Source: Closterium sp. Naga37s-1 (taxonomy: Eukaryota; Streptophyta; Zygnematophyceae; Desmidiales; Closteriaceae). Taken from it: a stretch of 64,000 nt of DNA. Of this stretch, positions 44,894 to 56,020 are shown in pieces. The translations under genes were made by a program, and so were the position numbers. The first letter of the stretch is position 1, and every line of letters begins with the position of its first letter. The DNA is taken from positions 434,001 through 498,000 of the forward strand of contig CANJKZ010000011.1 in the NCBI GenBank assembly GCA_947471745.1. Direction: 5' to 3'. The notes beneath the pieces were generated by a model. The model did not search any database and was not told where the DNA came from. It was given only the letters and a program-made list of their open reading frames with translations.

Positions 44894-45900
44894 ATGGCCG
44901 ATGTCGACATGTCGGACGTTGGTCCCCCAACCGACCACATTCAGACCTCTACCCCCGAAGAGACGCTCAAGTTACTCTACGATCTTGACACAGTGACACA
45001 GATTCCAGAAGGGGAGTTCACCAAGGACATTCCCCCACCGCCGATACGGGAGTTTACCAAGCCAACTAGTAAGTCGACACCGACGCAAGATGGGCAGCCT
45101 GGAGCTTTGTCGGTACCGGCCGGCTCAGGAAACCAGGTTGATGACGATGACGAGGAGGAGGAGGAGAGCGACGACGAATACAACGAGCGTCCTCCGCGAA
45201 GCACCAATCCGCGCACCTTGGAAGAACGCCTCCGGCGGGAACTTGAATACATAGATAACATGCTCGAACAGGACGAGGAGGAGGACGAGCAGAACATGGT
45301 GGTGCCACGCGAACAGTGGAGAGCGGCAGACTTCGTCAAGGACGACATGGTTTATGCAAGCATCGACGTGCTGGTCATAGACGCCCTACGCCACATACAA
45401 ACCTTGGAGAAGAATAGCATGCTGAGGCTGTACACCTCGTTCATCTACCACTACAAGAGGTGGGCGGCGAAAATGCTGAAGCAAATACGCGACAAGCTTC
45501 CCCAGGAGCATAGGCTTAGGCACGTCGACAAGATCGGCCACTACATCCGGGACAACAAAAAGAAGAATTGGGACCAAGTGGCCGAGGTCCTCCGGGAGTA
45601 CATCTGGCTGCACGACCCTAGGGTAACCGAAACCCGGCTGCGCGCCTACGTGAAGTTCATGATACGTGAGTGTAAGCTCGATGCTGAGTCGATCGAGGAG
45701 GGGAACAATGCCTCGCGAACCCGGCCTGTGCAAGGTACAACGGTGCACACGCTCCTCGGGCGCATAAAGGCATGCCAGATGGCGGTGAGAGTGGAGGCGA
45801 CGCTCTACCAGGAGAAGGAGCTGAGCATCATGCGGGAGATATCGGTGGTCAGATCGGAGGTGCGGTTCATGGTCCGCACCAAGAACGAGAGGGATGTCAA
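44894..45900 (+). CDS. Recombinase exon 1: acidic N-terminus and core-binding region
   Basis: ATG 44894 (MADVDMSDVG) follows a CpG-rich stretch with no other in-frame ATG nearby. Residues about 75-100 are an Asp/Glu block (DDDDEEEEESDDE). Residues about 150-320 are helix-rich and basic (TSFIYHYKRWAAKMLKQ, KIGHYIRDNKKKNWDQVAEV, TVHTLLGRIKACQMAVRVE), as expected for the SAM-like DNA-binding half of a tyrosine recombinase. The exon ends gatgtcaa before gtaagt. Reading on without splicing meets a stop within four bases, which supports the donor. Confidence 0.82.
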
Positions 45901-45988
45901 GTAAGTTTGTCGACACCACCAACCTCTGTCCACGTCACTCTGAAGTCGACGCCGTCAAACTAAAAATACTATGTGGCTTTGTGGGCAG

Positions 45989-46865
45989 GAATTGTGCCGA
46001 CCGGCGTCGCGGCACCATCGGCAATACCTACACCGCCGAACAGTTCCGCCAGATCATGATGAAGGTGCTTCCGACATGGGCGGCATCGGCGTGGAACCCG
46101 CGGGCAACCGCTCCTTCGCAGACGCTGTGGCGATTTCTACTCACCAAGGCGCTCACGCTACTCTCCCACCACACTCTCCTGCGAGGCGCCAGCATCCGCG
46201 AGATCACGCTCCCCGACATCTTCTTGTACCGACTGGCTAGCACCTCGTCGATGAACCCGGAGAACCAGCCGGTCGTCATGGTGATCGCCGCGCGGAACTC
46301 GAAGACTTCCAAGGATGCCCGTCTTCAGCAGAGCTACGCGGCGCGACACCTGGAAGCGGAGTTGTGCACCGTCGGCGAGACCGGCCTGTGGCTGCACTTC
46401 ATCCTCGACCAGATCGGTCAGTTCAACGGCGTCGACTTCCTTCCGCCGCTAGACACCACCGAACGCGAGCGCTGGTACAAGAAGCACCTCTTCTTCGCCC
46501 GCAATGACAAGGAGCAAAAAGAGCTCTCCGCCGCCAGCCACCAACGTTGGACACGGCAAATGTGGACGATCAACAAGGTGTTCTGCAAGCGGAACGTGCA
46601 CGCCGCTCGCGCCGGAGGTGCGCAGGAGCTGGCCATCGAAGGGACGCCTCGCACTGAGATCGCCGAGCTGGGTCACTGGGCACTCGACAAGATGACGCGT
46701 GCTTACATCACAGCCATTCCCGTTGGGGTGGTGATGAGGAAGGCCGGCTACTCGGGTTGCAAGCAAGACTACTTCTTGGGTCGCAGCAGGGTCGAGCCCT
46801 CCGACAAACTCTTGGACATCATCGCCGATCACATCTTCCCCGGCGTGGATGCTCTGCTACGCGAT
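45989..46865 (+). CDS. Recombinase exon 2: catalytic domain and Ndc10-like segment
   Basis: Holds all the catalytic blocks. Box I Arg is in HTLLRGASIREITLPDI (R401 of the predicted protein; codon 46182). A beta-hairpin lysine lies in ARNSKTSK (46293-46313). HxxR is in VHAARAGGAQ (H540, codon 46599; R543). The second His is in ELGHW (H565, codon 46674) and the nucleophile Tyr is in RAYITAIP (Y575, codon 46704). The following GVVMRKAGYSG...YFLGRSRVEPSDKL resembles the segment that follows the Tyr in fungal Crypton/Ndc10 proteins. Ends cgcgat before gtatgt; phase 0. Confidence 0.88.
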
Positions 46866-46958
46866 GTATGTTAGTCGACGCCGACAATGTCCTTGCGTCG
46901 CCATAGCTTCGTTGGCTGCCCAACACCTTACTAACCCACATCACTTGCCGACGTATAG

Positions 46959-47209
46959 GCGGAAACGAGTGCTGCCAAAGGGAGCGACGCCGACAAAGCC
47001 GCCGTGCACTTCTGGCGTACCCTCCAGATGATGCGCCGCATCGTCGCCGAGGACCTCGCGGTGAAGCTCGTCCGCACCACTTGGCACCCGTACGTCCAAG
47101 GTTCCAAGCTCTACCAGATTGCCCGTTTTAGCACTGGGCGAAACGGGTCGAGAAGATCGACACCGAAACGATCAACAAACGCCGGGACCCAACCCTCATT
47201 CAGCCAGAG
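46959..47209 (+). CDS. Recombinase exon 3, with a 1-bp frameshift
   Basis: Begins after tatag (branch-point-like ctaac at 46931-46935). It encodes HFWRTLQMMRRIVAEDLAVK then WHPYVQGSKLYQIARF, matching the leucine/arginine-rich stretch after the Ndc10-like segment of Cryptons. At about 47131 the frame slips by one missing base. The downstream frame then reads HWAKRVEKIDTETINKRRDP up to the donor gtaaac at 47210. Both halves look protein-coding, so the slip is a real mutation or a sequencing error rather than an intron, since any intron here would be under 40 bp. Confidence 0.75.
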
Positions 47210-47296
47210 GTAAACCGTCGCTAAATTCGGCGTCGATCTGTTACGGGTGTATTCTAAACTATTTTCGCCTTTTCGCCTTTCCGCCTTGTGCTGCAG

Positions 47297-47913
47297 GAAA
47301 TCTCCGTCCGCTTGGACACCGAATATCATAACATGTCCCTCAAGGAGACGCTGAAGTACGAAAGGGAGCGCTCCGCGGTCGAGAAGATTGACCTTCAGGA
47401 GGAGATCGAGAAGCGAGACGATACCATCGCGACGCTGACCTCCGAGATAACCCGTCTCACCGAGGCACTCCGTGTGTCAGACGCACGGAGGATGCCGGCG
47501 GCGCCGCCGTCGGGGAACGAGCAGGCGCCGAGCGAAAGTGGCTCCGCGGATTCGGCCAGTACGGGGGCCGGAGCCAAGAAACGGGATGAGAAACCCCCAA
47601 AACCCCCACAGACACTCAACGAGGCTCGTTACGAGCTCAACGTGGTGCAACCTTGGCGGGAGGCAAAGACCGTGAGGGACGCTTGGCGCCTCTGGAACTC
47701 CGCCACCGCCGATGATACCCGTCGTCTTTGCGACAGGGTCGCCGAGCCAGGATTCGTCGACCGCCACACCCTCCTCAAAGGCGTGACGCAGGGTGCACAC
47801 GACATGAAGGTGTGCCGCATGCTGAAGGCCATGGATGCAGTGCGCCTTCTTCGCCCGAGCGACAGCGATGCCGACACCGAAGCCGTCGTCGCTGCCCTGA
47901 ACAAGATCGCGGC
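47297..47913 (+). CDS. Recombinase exon 4, first part: coiled coil and GCR1_C-like segment
   Basis: After ctgcag the exon reads EISVRLDTEYHNMSLKETLK, a heptad-rich coiled coil up to about 47480, and a low-complexity Pro/Ser/Ala linker. Then comes a segment (ELNVVQPWREAKTVRDAWRL, about 47634-47693) whose vkTVrDlWreW pattern recalls the GCR1_C DNA-binding domain of Crypton proteins. The exon is cut at 47913 by Copia-C. Its phase is such that exon 4 is exactly 301 codons (903 bp) when the two parts and one target-duplication copy are counted. Confidence 0.8.
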
Positions 47914-48732
47914 TGTTATAGTCACAATAGGCTTGAATGTGCCTAAAACGAAAGATAGAGAGCATAGACGGATTTCTGCACAGCGGCTTCAAACGTTGAT
48001 AGCGTTCTGCTCACAGCTGCAAATGACTTGATTCAAATTGGATCTGGAGCGTCTTCACGTCGTCTACAATTAGCAATTTAGATTGCACGATTTGATAAAG
48101 AATTGACGACACAGCGTCGGTTTGAACGAACGGTACTATGGCAGCCACTATAGTCTTAGAACACAAGATAGGAAGAGTTACGAGTTGGGAATGACTCCCA
48201 GCTCCTACAAACCCCAAGAGCCGAGGTACAGTGATGTGGAACAGTGCCACACTGTCCCCAACCACGAAGGGTCTCGAAACTACCCTTCACTAGGGCCTAC
48301 ACCAAGTGAAATGTTACACTACACAAAGTAATGTAACTATCTTCAATATCTTGAGGTGTACCCTTTTGGCAAGCTTCGAAATCACTTGAGGCTTGACACC
48401 AAGGCTCGGGCTCTTCATCACAAACTCATCCTTGAGTTCTTGATGGGTCTGCTGCACACACCTGCGACACGCCGAACGTTCGACACAGGACAAAATAGAA
48501 ACCGCGCACGACAAAATAGAAACCGCGCGCGAGACACAAACGACCGCGTAACACGCGTCTAGCGATAACTCGCTATTGACTCGACACACACACTCGACAT
48601 CATGACTCAACATTCACACACAATTATAAGCATGAAATATATATTATCCCATGCCCTCATACCATTCCATACACACACACATTCACGCACACGGACAACA
48701 AGCCGAGTGCAAACCGTAGGGTTGCACCAACA
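47914..48732 (-). repeat. 3' LTR of Copia-C (819 bp)
   Basis: Plus-strand tgttatagtcacaatagg ... gtagggttgcaccaaca. Its first 68 bp recur at 6912-6979. The reversed polypurine tract aaactccccctcgg lies just inside at 48733-48746. Confidence 0.94.
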
Positions 48733-48773
48733 AACTCCCCCTCGGATTGTTGGCCTTAGGATATGTTGCTCTC

Positions 48774-51700
48774 TCAGTTCAGAGCCATCCCAGCCAGCTT
48801 GCAACACTTCCAATGCTGCTGCTCCACCAGCCTCTTGGTCATCATGTCAGCCGGCTGCCCCGTGGTCTTCACGTAGCGCAACTCAACTTCACCCGCGGTT
48901 ACCATGCTCCTCGTCCAATGCCACTTCACCCTCATGTGCTTCGTGAGTCCATGCAACACAGGGTTCTTAGCAAGAGCAATGGCACCCTGGCTGTCACAGT
49001 ACAGTGGGGTAGGTCCTTGCTGCTCCTCCCCCAATTCAGCCAACAAACGCCGCTGCCACACAATCTCCCGTACGGCACGGAAGAGTGCCATGTACTCGGA
49101 CTCCACCGAGCTCAAAGCTTGGTCAACCTGCTTCTTGCTCTCCCAAGCAGTTGGGCCTCCACCAACACAGCATATGAAGCCTCCCACACTTGTCATGTCC
49201 TCTGGTTCTGATGCATATGAAGCATCCGAGTAGGCGGTGAGGAACAAACGCCCGGGTTCAACACCATCCGCGCCCTTTTGGCGCCTTTGTGCCGCCGCCG
49301 AGTATTGCAGCCCAACGGTCGGTGTTTGGCCAAGATACTTGGCCACCCTCATTCCACCTGCTACCTGCTCCTCATTAGGGCATTGCACAACCCTAGCCAG
49401 CTGCCCGGTAGCAAACGCGACGTCCGGTCGGGTGTTTACCGCCGCATACATGAGGCTGCCCACCAACGAGTGAAATCGGCGCCTCTCCTCTTCACCAACG
49501 CTCTCCTCCTCTGGTCCCTTCACACACTTGAACCCAGAGGGAAAGGGTGTAGCCACATGGCCTTCACTCTGCCCAAAGTTGGCAGCCAATGCCTCCAGGT
49601 ACTTTCGTTGATGCACCCGCATGCACCGCTTCTCCACATCTCGTTCGATGTGGAGCCCAAGGTAGAAGCTCACGTCACCAAGGGCCTTGCACTTGAACTT
49701 GTCTTGAAGCTTCAGCATCACCTCCTTCACAAGGTCAGAAGAGGGTGAGAAAATGAGGATGTCATCCACATAAACCACCATGAAACTCCTCTGCTCCCCC
49801 TCGCCAAGCATGAACAAGGAGTGATCGGCCGTTGAGGGAGTGAAGCCGATCCCCTCCAACACTTCGCGCAGCTTCATGTACCATTGCCTAGGGGCCTGCT
49901 TCAGCCCATAGAGGGCCTTCTTCAGCTTCCACACTCTGCCACTACCATCATCAAACCCCTCTGGCTGCGCCATAAAAATCTCCTCCTCAAGGATGCCGTT
50001 AAGGAATGCCGTTACGATGTCCATTTGCTTTACTACCTATCCTTTGATGGCGGCTCCCGCGAATAGGGTTCGCAGCGTCGTCGGCTTCACCACAGGGGCA
50101 AACAGCTCCTTGAAGTCCACCTTCTCCTTCTGCTGGTACCCCTTGGCTACAAGCCTAGACTTGTAGCGCTCGATCTTGCCGTCGGCATCCGACTTGATTT
50201 TGAAGAGCCACTTGGACGTTATCGCCGTACGCCCCTCCGGTAGCTCCACCAATTCAAACGTGTCATTCTCCTCGATGCTCTTCAGCTCACTCTCCATGGC
50301 CTTCTTCCACTCCTCAGCATCACTACTCTCCAAAGCCTCCTTGAGAGTTGCTGGTTCTCCCGGCATCTCCACCGGAGAGAAGAACGCGAAGGCACACTCC
50401 TCGTAGTCACTCTCCTCGTCGTCTCCGACCATCATTGCCGCTCCGGCCAGGGCTGTCTTGCCCTGCTTTCCCGGCGCATCATAGGTCAGCCTATTAGGGG
50501 GTTGAACTCTCCTCTTCCCCCTTCCTTCCTCCTCAGCTGCAGGGACTTGAAGGCCTTGGCGTTGCTGCGGTGTGGCTCGAATCCGTGGAGCACTCGTAGT
50601 ACGGGAAGGGAGTGACGGTGCACGCTCGCTCACTTGCTGCACCTCCTCTTCTTCTTCCTCTGCATCATTGGCCTCCTCTCCCCCATTCACAAGGGAGGAT
50701 TGCCTTGTGGTTGTGCTGCCGCTGCTCAGCTCCAAAGGCAGCTCCACATGCTCCAAACCGGAACTCTTCACCTCCCCAAACCGCACGCCTATCTTCGCCT
50801 CATTCTCCGCCTTCCAATCCTTGTACATGAAGTTCTCCATGAACTTGCAGTCCCTGCTCACCAAGAACTTCTTGGTGAATGGGTCCCAAAGAAGCCATCC
50901 CTTGCTGTTTTGAGCCATGCCCAAGTGCACGGCCCACACCGCCTTGGCACCAAGCTTGTTGTGCCGAAGATGCTTAGGCACGAGCGCCATGCACATGCAC
51001 CCGAACACCCGAAGCATATCCACCTTTGGCTTCCTTCCTAGCCACTCCACATAGGGCACCCATTTGTCTGCTCCCACATGAGTCAAGGCTCTGTTCTTGG
51101 CCACACACGCGCTCCGCACCGCATCAGGCCAGAAATAGTCGGGTAGCCCGGCTTCAATGAGCAACCCGCGTGCCGCCTCCGTGATTGTGCGGTTCGCTCG
51201 CTCGGCGATGCCGTTCATTGCAGGGGAGTATGGCATGGTGAGGGAGTGCCGAATACCATTCTTCTTCAGCCACAACCCAAACTCCTTGCTCAGGAACTCT
51301 CCCCCTCGATCGGTGCGGATTGACTTGACTAGACGGTCTTGTTGCCGCTCCACCATCGGGAACCAATCCGTCTTCAACGTTTCAGCCACGTCGCTCTTCT
51401 TGGCCAGCACGTACACCCAAGTCATGCGGGTGTAGACGTCGACAATGGTGAGAAAATACTCAGCTCCAGCAGCTCCAAGCTTCAGGGGGCCCACCACGTC
51501 CATCACCACCTCATCAAGCGGTGCCTTTGCCGTTGCCTCCGAACTAGGGAACGGAAACCGGGTGAACTTGGCTTGAATGCACGTCGGGCAGCCAAGCACC
51601 TCATCGGGCTCCCCCTTCACACGTATGCCAGCAACCATCTCATTCTTCACTAGCTGCTGCAAGATGGGCAGGGCCACATGCCCCATGCGCCGATGCAAGG

Positions 51701-53543
51701 TGAGCCAATCACACTCCCCCGTAGCCGAAGTTGGATTGGAGAATGCCGCGCTCGCAATAGCGCCCCACATACTCTCTCCGTAGTCCTCCTCCGCTGCTGC
51801 CTCTGGGTTCTCCTCACCCTTTTGCTGCTCCTTGGTTGCTGCACCACTCTCCTTAGGTTCACTGAACTTGCTGGTCCCTCCAGGTTTGCTCTTCTTGAGC
51901 TCATTCTCCTTAGCGCGACCGTTCGCGCCATCGTCGCTACCGACCGCTCCATCCTTGGTGCTGATGCTTGCTGCCACTTGCCTCTCCTTAGGCATAGGGA
52001 CCACTGGGATCTGCCACATCTCGTTGTAGACATCCCTGTCCTCATGAAGGTCCCAAAGAATTCGATCGCCAAGCCTTGCGGTGTAGGTCTTGGCTCCCTT
52101 CGAGTTCGTGTCCATGCCGGCCTTTGCCAACCGCCGCACGGAAATCAGGTTTGCAGCAAGGCTGGGCACCCAAAGCACGTTCTTGAGGCCCACCATCTTC
52201 CCATCAGCACCCTTGAACATGGCCTTGCCCATGCCTTTCACCTCTGCTCGCTGCCCCAAAGCCGATGTGACATGCTTCACCGGTGACGGCTCGAGTTCGG
52301 TGAGCAAGTCCGGGCGAGGTGTCATGCTATAGGTAGCGCCACTATCAATCACCCAATAGTCCAGGGGGTGTAGGGTCACCTTCCCCACAGCTGCTGGCTC
52401 CTCAAAGCCTTCATCCTTCTCTGGACCAGCCGGTACTTGCGTCGACACGAAGTAGAATAGACCCGGGTATCGATCGTCGCTCGGGTCCTTGTCGTTGTCT
52501 CCGCTCTTCATGTTTGCAGCTCCGCCACCGCGACCGCCACGGCCTCCACGGCCTCGTCCTCTCCCTCCTCCTGCTCCTCTACCCTCTTGGCCTTGAGCAG
52601 GGGTCCAACCATCAGGGAGTTTGTAGCAGTCGCGCCACATGTGTCCGCTCTTGTGGCAATAGTGACACTCGCCGTCGAATCGGCCGCGACCGCGTCCGTA
52701 GCTCTTGTCGTCGCTGCCGTAACCGCCACTCCTGCGGCCTCCGCCGAAGTTGCTGCCACCAAACCTTCCTCCCCCTCGTCCTCTGCCTCTTCCTCGACCA
52801 TATCCACGGCCGATGCTCGCTGCCCCAGCGCCATCCGCACTCGCCAACTCACGGCGGCGGAAATCCTCTTGAAGGATAGCTCGCTTCACGTCTTCAAGCG
52901 AGAGGCGGGGCAAGTCGCGATTAAGGTTGATGATGAGCGAGGACCATGACTCTGAGAGTAAGGCCAGCAACTTGGTCTTCTTTTGGAGCTCACTGTAGTT
53001 CAAATCAGCTCCCTCAAGCCGCGTCAACAAGTCGAAGAATTTCTGCACCCCTTCTTCAACCGCTTCGTCTTCTTCAATTCGTAGTGCCGCCATTTGCCGT
53101 TCCAACACCACCGCTACCGCCGCTGTTGCAGGAGCATGTACACCCTTGAGAGCAGCCCATGCCTTTGGTCCTTTCTCTGGTTCACGCTGGAATGGCTTGA
53201 TGTGACGGATCTGACTGCTCCCCAACGCTTGCCCAAGTAAGAGATAGCCTTGTGCGCTCTTCCGCACCCACGGGCTCTTCTCCGGGTCGTTCTCGGGGCG
53301 CTTCTCCGTTCCTTCCATCACCTCCAGCAGGTCATAGTGGTCAAAGATGTTCTCCATCTTGAAGGACCATTCAGCAAAGTTGTCACCGTTGAACTTGTCA
53401 AGCCCAAACACCCTAGGCTCATCCCTAGGTGGGCCAAGACTTGGTTGCATGGGCGCCATGGCTGAATCACGGGGTTGGCCTTGAGCTTGAGCTTCTCCAC
53501 TGCCACCAGCACCTCTGCCACCCCTTTCCTCAGGTCCAGACAT
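48774..53543 (-). pseudogene. Copia-C Gag-Pol polyprotein, single nonsense codon
   Basis: From ATG 53543 (MSGPEERGGRG) to the stop at 48774-48776, about 1,589 codons. Gag has LDKFNGDNFAEWSFKMENIF; an RG-rich segment and a canonical CCHC knuckle (CHYCHKSGHMWRDC) lie near residue 290. Protease VIDSGATYSMTP is near 398. The pre-integrase zinc region, integrase VDVYTRMTWVYVL and TDRGGEF near 747 follow. RT has YVDDILIF near 1261; RNase H has YSDASYAS near 1438 and ESEYMALFRA. The single break is TAG 50034-50036 between AAIKG and VKQMDIVTAFLNG; Copia-B has WRVKQMDITTAFLNG there, so the stop most likely replaced Trp. Everything else reads intact, so the element is one mutation from an open polyprotein and was probably active recently. 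Confidence 0.94.
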
Positions 53544-53560
53544 TGTCGAAACTGCTCCAA

Positions 53561-53577
53561 GGGGCTCTGATACCACT
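53561..53577 (-). promoter_or_regulatory. Primer-binding site of Copia-C
   Basis: Minus-strand agtggtatcagagcccc directly inside the 5' LTR; initiator-Met tRNA type, the same as Copia-B. Confidence 0.88.
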
Positions 53578-54396
53578 TGTTATAGTCACAATAGGCTTGA
53601 ATGTGCCTAAAACGAGAGATAGAGAGCACAGACGGATTTCTGCACAGCGGCTTCAAACGTTGATAGCGTTCTGCTCACAGCTGAAAATGACTTGATTCAA
53701 ATTGGATCTGGAGCGTCTTCACGTCGTCTACAATTAGCAATTTAGATTGCACGATTTGATAAAGAATTGACGACACAGCGTCGGTTTGAACGAACGGTAC
53801 TATGGCAGCCACTATAGTCTTAGAACACAAGATAGGAAGAGTTACGAGTTGGGAATGACTCCCAGCTCCTACAAACCCCAAGAGCCGAGGTACAGTGATG
53901 TGGAACAGTGCCACACTGTCCCCAACCACGAAGGGTCTCGAAACTACCCTTCACTAGGGCCTACACCAAGTGAAATGTTACACTACACAAAGTAATGTAA
54001 CTATCTTCAATATCTTGAGGTGTACCCTTTTGGCAAGCTTCGAAATCACTTGAGGCTTGACACCAAGGCTCGGGCTCTTCATCACAAACTCATCCTTGAG
54101 TTCTTGATGGGTCTGCTGCACACACCTGCGACACGCCGAACGTTCGACACAGGACAAAATAGAAACCGCGCACGACAAAATAGAAACCGCGCGCGAGACA
54201 CAAACGACCGCGTAACACGCGTCTAGCGATAACTCGCTATTGACTCGACACACACACTCGACATCATGACTCAACATTCACACACAATTATAAGCATGAA
54301 ATATATATTATCCCATGCCCTCATACCATTCCATACACACACACATTCACGCACACGGACAACAAGCCGAGTGCAAACCGTAGGGTTGCACCAACA
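53578..54396 (-). repeat. 5' LTR of Copia-C (819 bp)
   Basis: Matches 47914-48732 in length; visible differences are gaaag/gagag, gcatag/gcacag and ctgcaa/ctgaaa. It is followed by gcggc and the rest of the recombinase exon. Confidence 0.94.
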
Positions 54397-54401
54397 GCGG
54401 C

Positions 54402-54687
54402 GCCGGGCATCGGGACTTTCTGCGATGCCCTCACGGTGCTCAAACCGGGAACCGCACCGATGAAGTCCAAGGAGCCTGGCATGGACGTCAAGGGGCTGGG
54501 CCCCAAGTCGGTCTCGAAGCTTCGTCTCGCCTGTGCACTGGTGGCGGTCAACTTGAAGCCGAGCGCTTGGGTCGTCGTCCTGTTTCCAGACACCTGGGAG
54601 GAGCAGATGCCGAAGACCGTGGCCGACATGGACAAGCAGACCGCACCTGCGCTGCGTCCTCCGACGAAGCGCAAGAAGGCGGCATGA
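54402..54687 (+). CDS. Recombinase exon 4, last part
   Basis: Continues in phase from 47913. It reads PGIGTFCDALTVLKPGTAPM, VKGLGPKSVSKLRLACALVA and a basic tail RPPTKRKKAA ending at TGA 54685-54687. The tail looks like a nuclear-localisation signal. Its strict phase agreement with the part before Copia-C is the best sign that both belong to one exon. Confidence 0.78.
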
Positions 54688-55194
54688 ATACCTTTGGAGC
54701 ATATTCGTGTGCGTAGTTTGATGATGTTGTAATTGTGGTCGATTTTACCAAACCATGATGCGTATATTGTTCAGGAAGTTGGTAAACAAGATGATCCCAA
54801 GGCACAGAACAGGGCCCATGCGAACCTAGATGATCCAACAATGGTAACTTCAGTCGGTCGTCGACCAACAAACAACCCGAATATACTTGCAGACAGCCAA
54901 ACCCTCTATGTCCACAGACACCAAACGACGCCGACGTATTGTCGGACTCCGACATATACGCAGACAAGGTTCATCCCCAAGTAGCATGTGAGTATGCAAT
55001 TCAGACGGTAGCGATCAGGTTGACATCGCCGACGAGGGTTCTAGTTTCATGCACTACCAAAAAGTTACATGCACTACCACATAAGCAACCACAAGCAAAA
55101 GATCCAACAAAAGAACAACGCAATCGGCGCCGGCAAGACCAAACTGTTATACACCCTAGAAATCAGACCACCTAGCGCTCCCTCCGTGCGCCGA
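54688..55194. other. Intergenic stretch between two convergent genes
   Basis: About 500 bp, more AT-rich than its flanks, with acgacgccgacgtattgtcg and neighbouring gtcgg words near 54925-54955. Both genes point into it, so it must hold both 3' ends. I see no further gene. Confidence 0.6.
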
Positions 55195-55936
55195 CTACGC
55201 CGCCGTGCTGTCGTTGCCCTTCCTGCCCTTCTTCCCTTTCTTCCCCGTACTGTCCTTGCCATGCTTGCCCCTCTGCCCCTTCCTCCCCCTGTGTTCAATA
55301 TCGTACTCCATCTGCGCGTCACACGGCACCGCGATGCCGATCTCTTCGAGTTTCGGCCCGGCGACGGGGCACACTCCCAAGAACGCCAAGGTCTCCACCG
55401 TCGCTCTAGCGATCACGTAGGCTTCGACTTCGTTATCCACCCCCCGATAGACCCGGTGCAGAGCGAGATTCTGCAGCGCCGGCGCGACGTTGTGCGCAAC
55501 CTCCCCGAGGGGTTGCTCCCTGTCGATCTCGGCCTCCAGCACCGCCTGCATGACCTCCTTGAAGACACCGGCGGTCTTCTCGCTCGCACCGACCACCATC
55601 GCCGCCGCCTTCCCTTCGCCCACAGCATCGACCACCTGGGCGTCGTCGTTCTCGACTAAGCACCACACGGCGCAAGCGGAGGTCGATAACGCCTGTGCCG
55701 CCATCGCCGTCTTCTCATCAGTGTCTCCCTCCTTCCTCGCCGCGCTCGCAACGACCTTCCCATATGCAGCGCACATGGACACGCGACCTATCATGGCCAA
55801 GATCATAGCATCCGACTTCTCCTTGCCTTCCTTTGTGACGGCATCGACGGGGAACCAGATCGCCGGCAAGAGCGCGTCGTGGTGCGCATCGCCTGAGCTC
55901 TTGTACGCTTGATACTTGCCAAGAATGTCATCGAAC
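55195..55936 (-). CDS. Last exon of the convergent gene
   Basis: Follows gcgtgacag. It starts FDDILGKYQAYKSSGDAHHD; the middle is Ala-rich and helical (MIGRVSMCAAYGKVVASAAR, VVDAVGEGKAAAMVVGASEK, EVAHNVAPALQNLALHRVYR). The end is a Gly/Lys-rich tail (GRKGQRGKHGKDSTGKKGKK) to a stop at 55195-55197. The splice phase with the upstream exon agrees (ct|g, Leu). Function unknown. Confidence 0.7.
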
Positions 55937-56020
55937 CTGTCACGCAATCACATGAAACTGGGCGACCATTAGTGACTCCGACATCGTCATCAACACTCGG
56001 CCGAAGGGTATCCGACCTAC

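Larger units (their letters stand above)
47914..54396 (-). mobile_element. Copia-C, full-length, inserted in the recombinase exon
   Basis: Minus-strand 6.5-kb copia element with 819-bp LTRs, flanked by the perfect duplication gcggc (47909-47913 and 54397-54401). The LTRs differ at three bases that I can see. Primer site, polypurine tract and the full Gag-Pol are present. The only coding lesion found is one TAG. Confidence 0.96.
44894..54687 (+). pseudogene. Crypton-type tyrosine recombinase gene, four exons, split by Copia-C
   Basis: Predicted exons: 44894-45900, 45989-46865, 46959-47209, 47297-47913 continuing at 54402-54687. Introns of 88, 93 and 87 bp begin gtaagt, gtatgt and gtaaac and end cag, tag and cag. 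The product is about 1,012 residues if one missing base near 47131 is allowed for; exon phases then agree throughout. Reading: acidic N-terminus, helical core-binding region, catalytic domain with R401, K441/K444, H540xxR543, H565 and Y575, Ndc10-like continuation, coiled coil, GCR1_C-like segment, basic tail. This combination is the hallmark of Crypton elements and their relatives, which cut and rejoin DNA through a covalent tyrosine link. It is called a pseudogene because of the frameshift and the retrotransposon. Alternative: a domesticated Ndc10-like gene. Type assignment is firm; mobility is inference. Confidence 0.85.

Noticed and set aside
44894..47913. DIRS-type or Starship DUF3435 recombinase
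   Set aside because: No reverse transcriptase is linked to it, and the Ndc10-like plus GCR1_C-like layout fits Crypton better; I cannot exclude a related captain-type family without a profile search.
48122..48562. Small frames in the Copia-C LTR, repeated at 53786-54226
   Set aside because: Identical in both LTRs and low in coding character.
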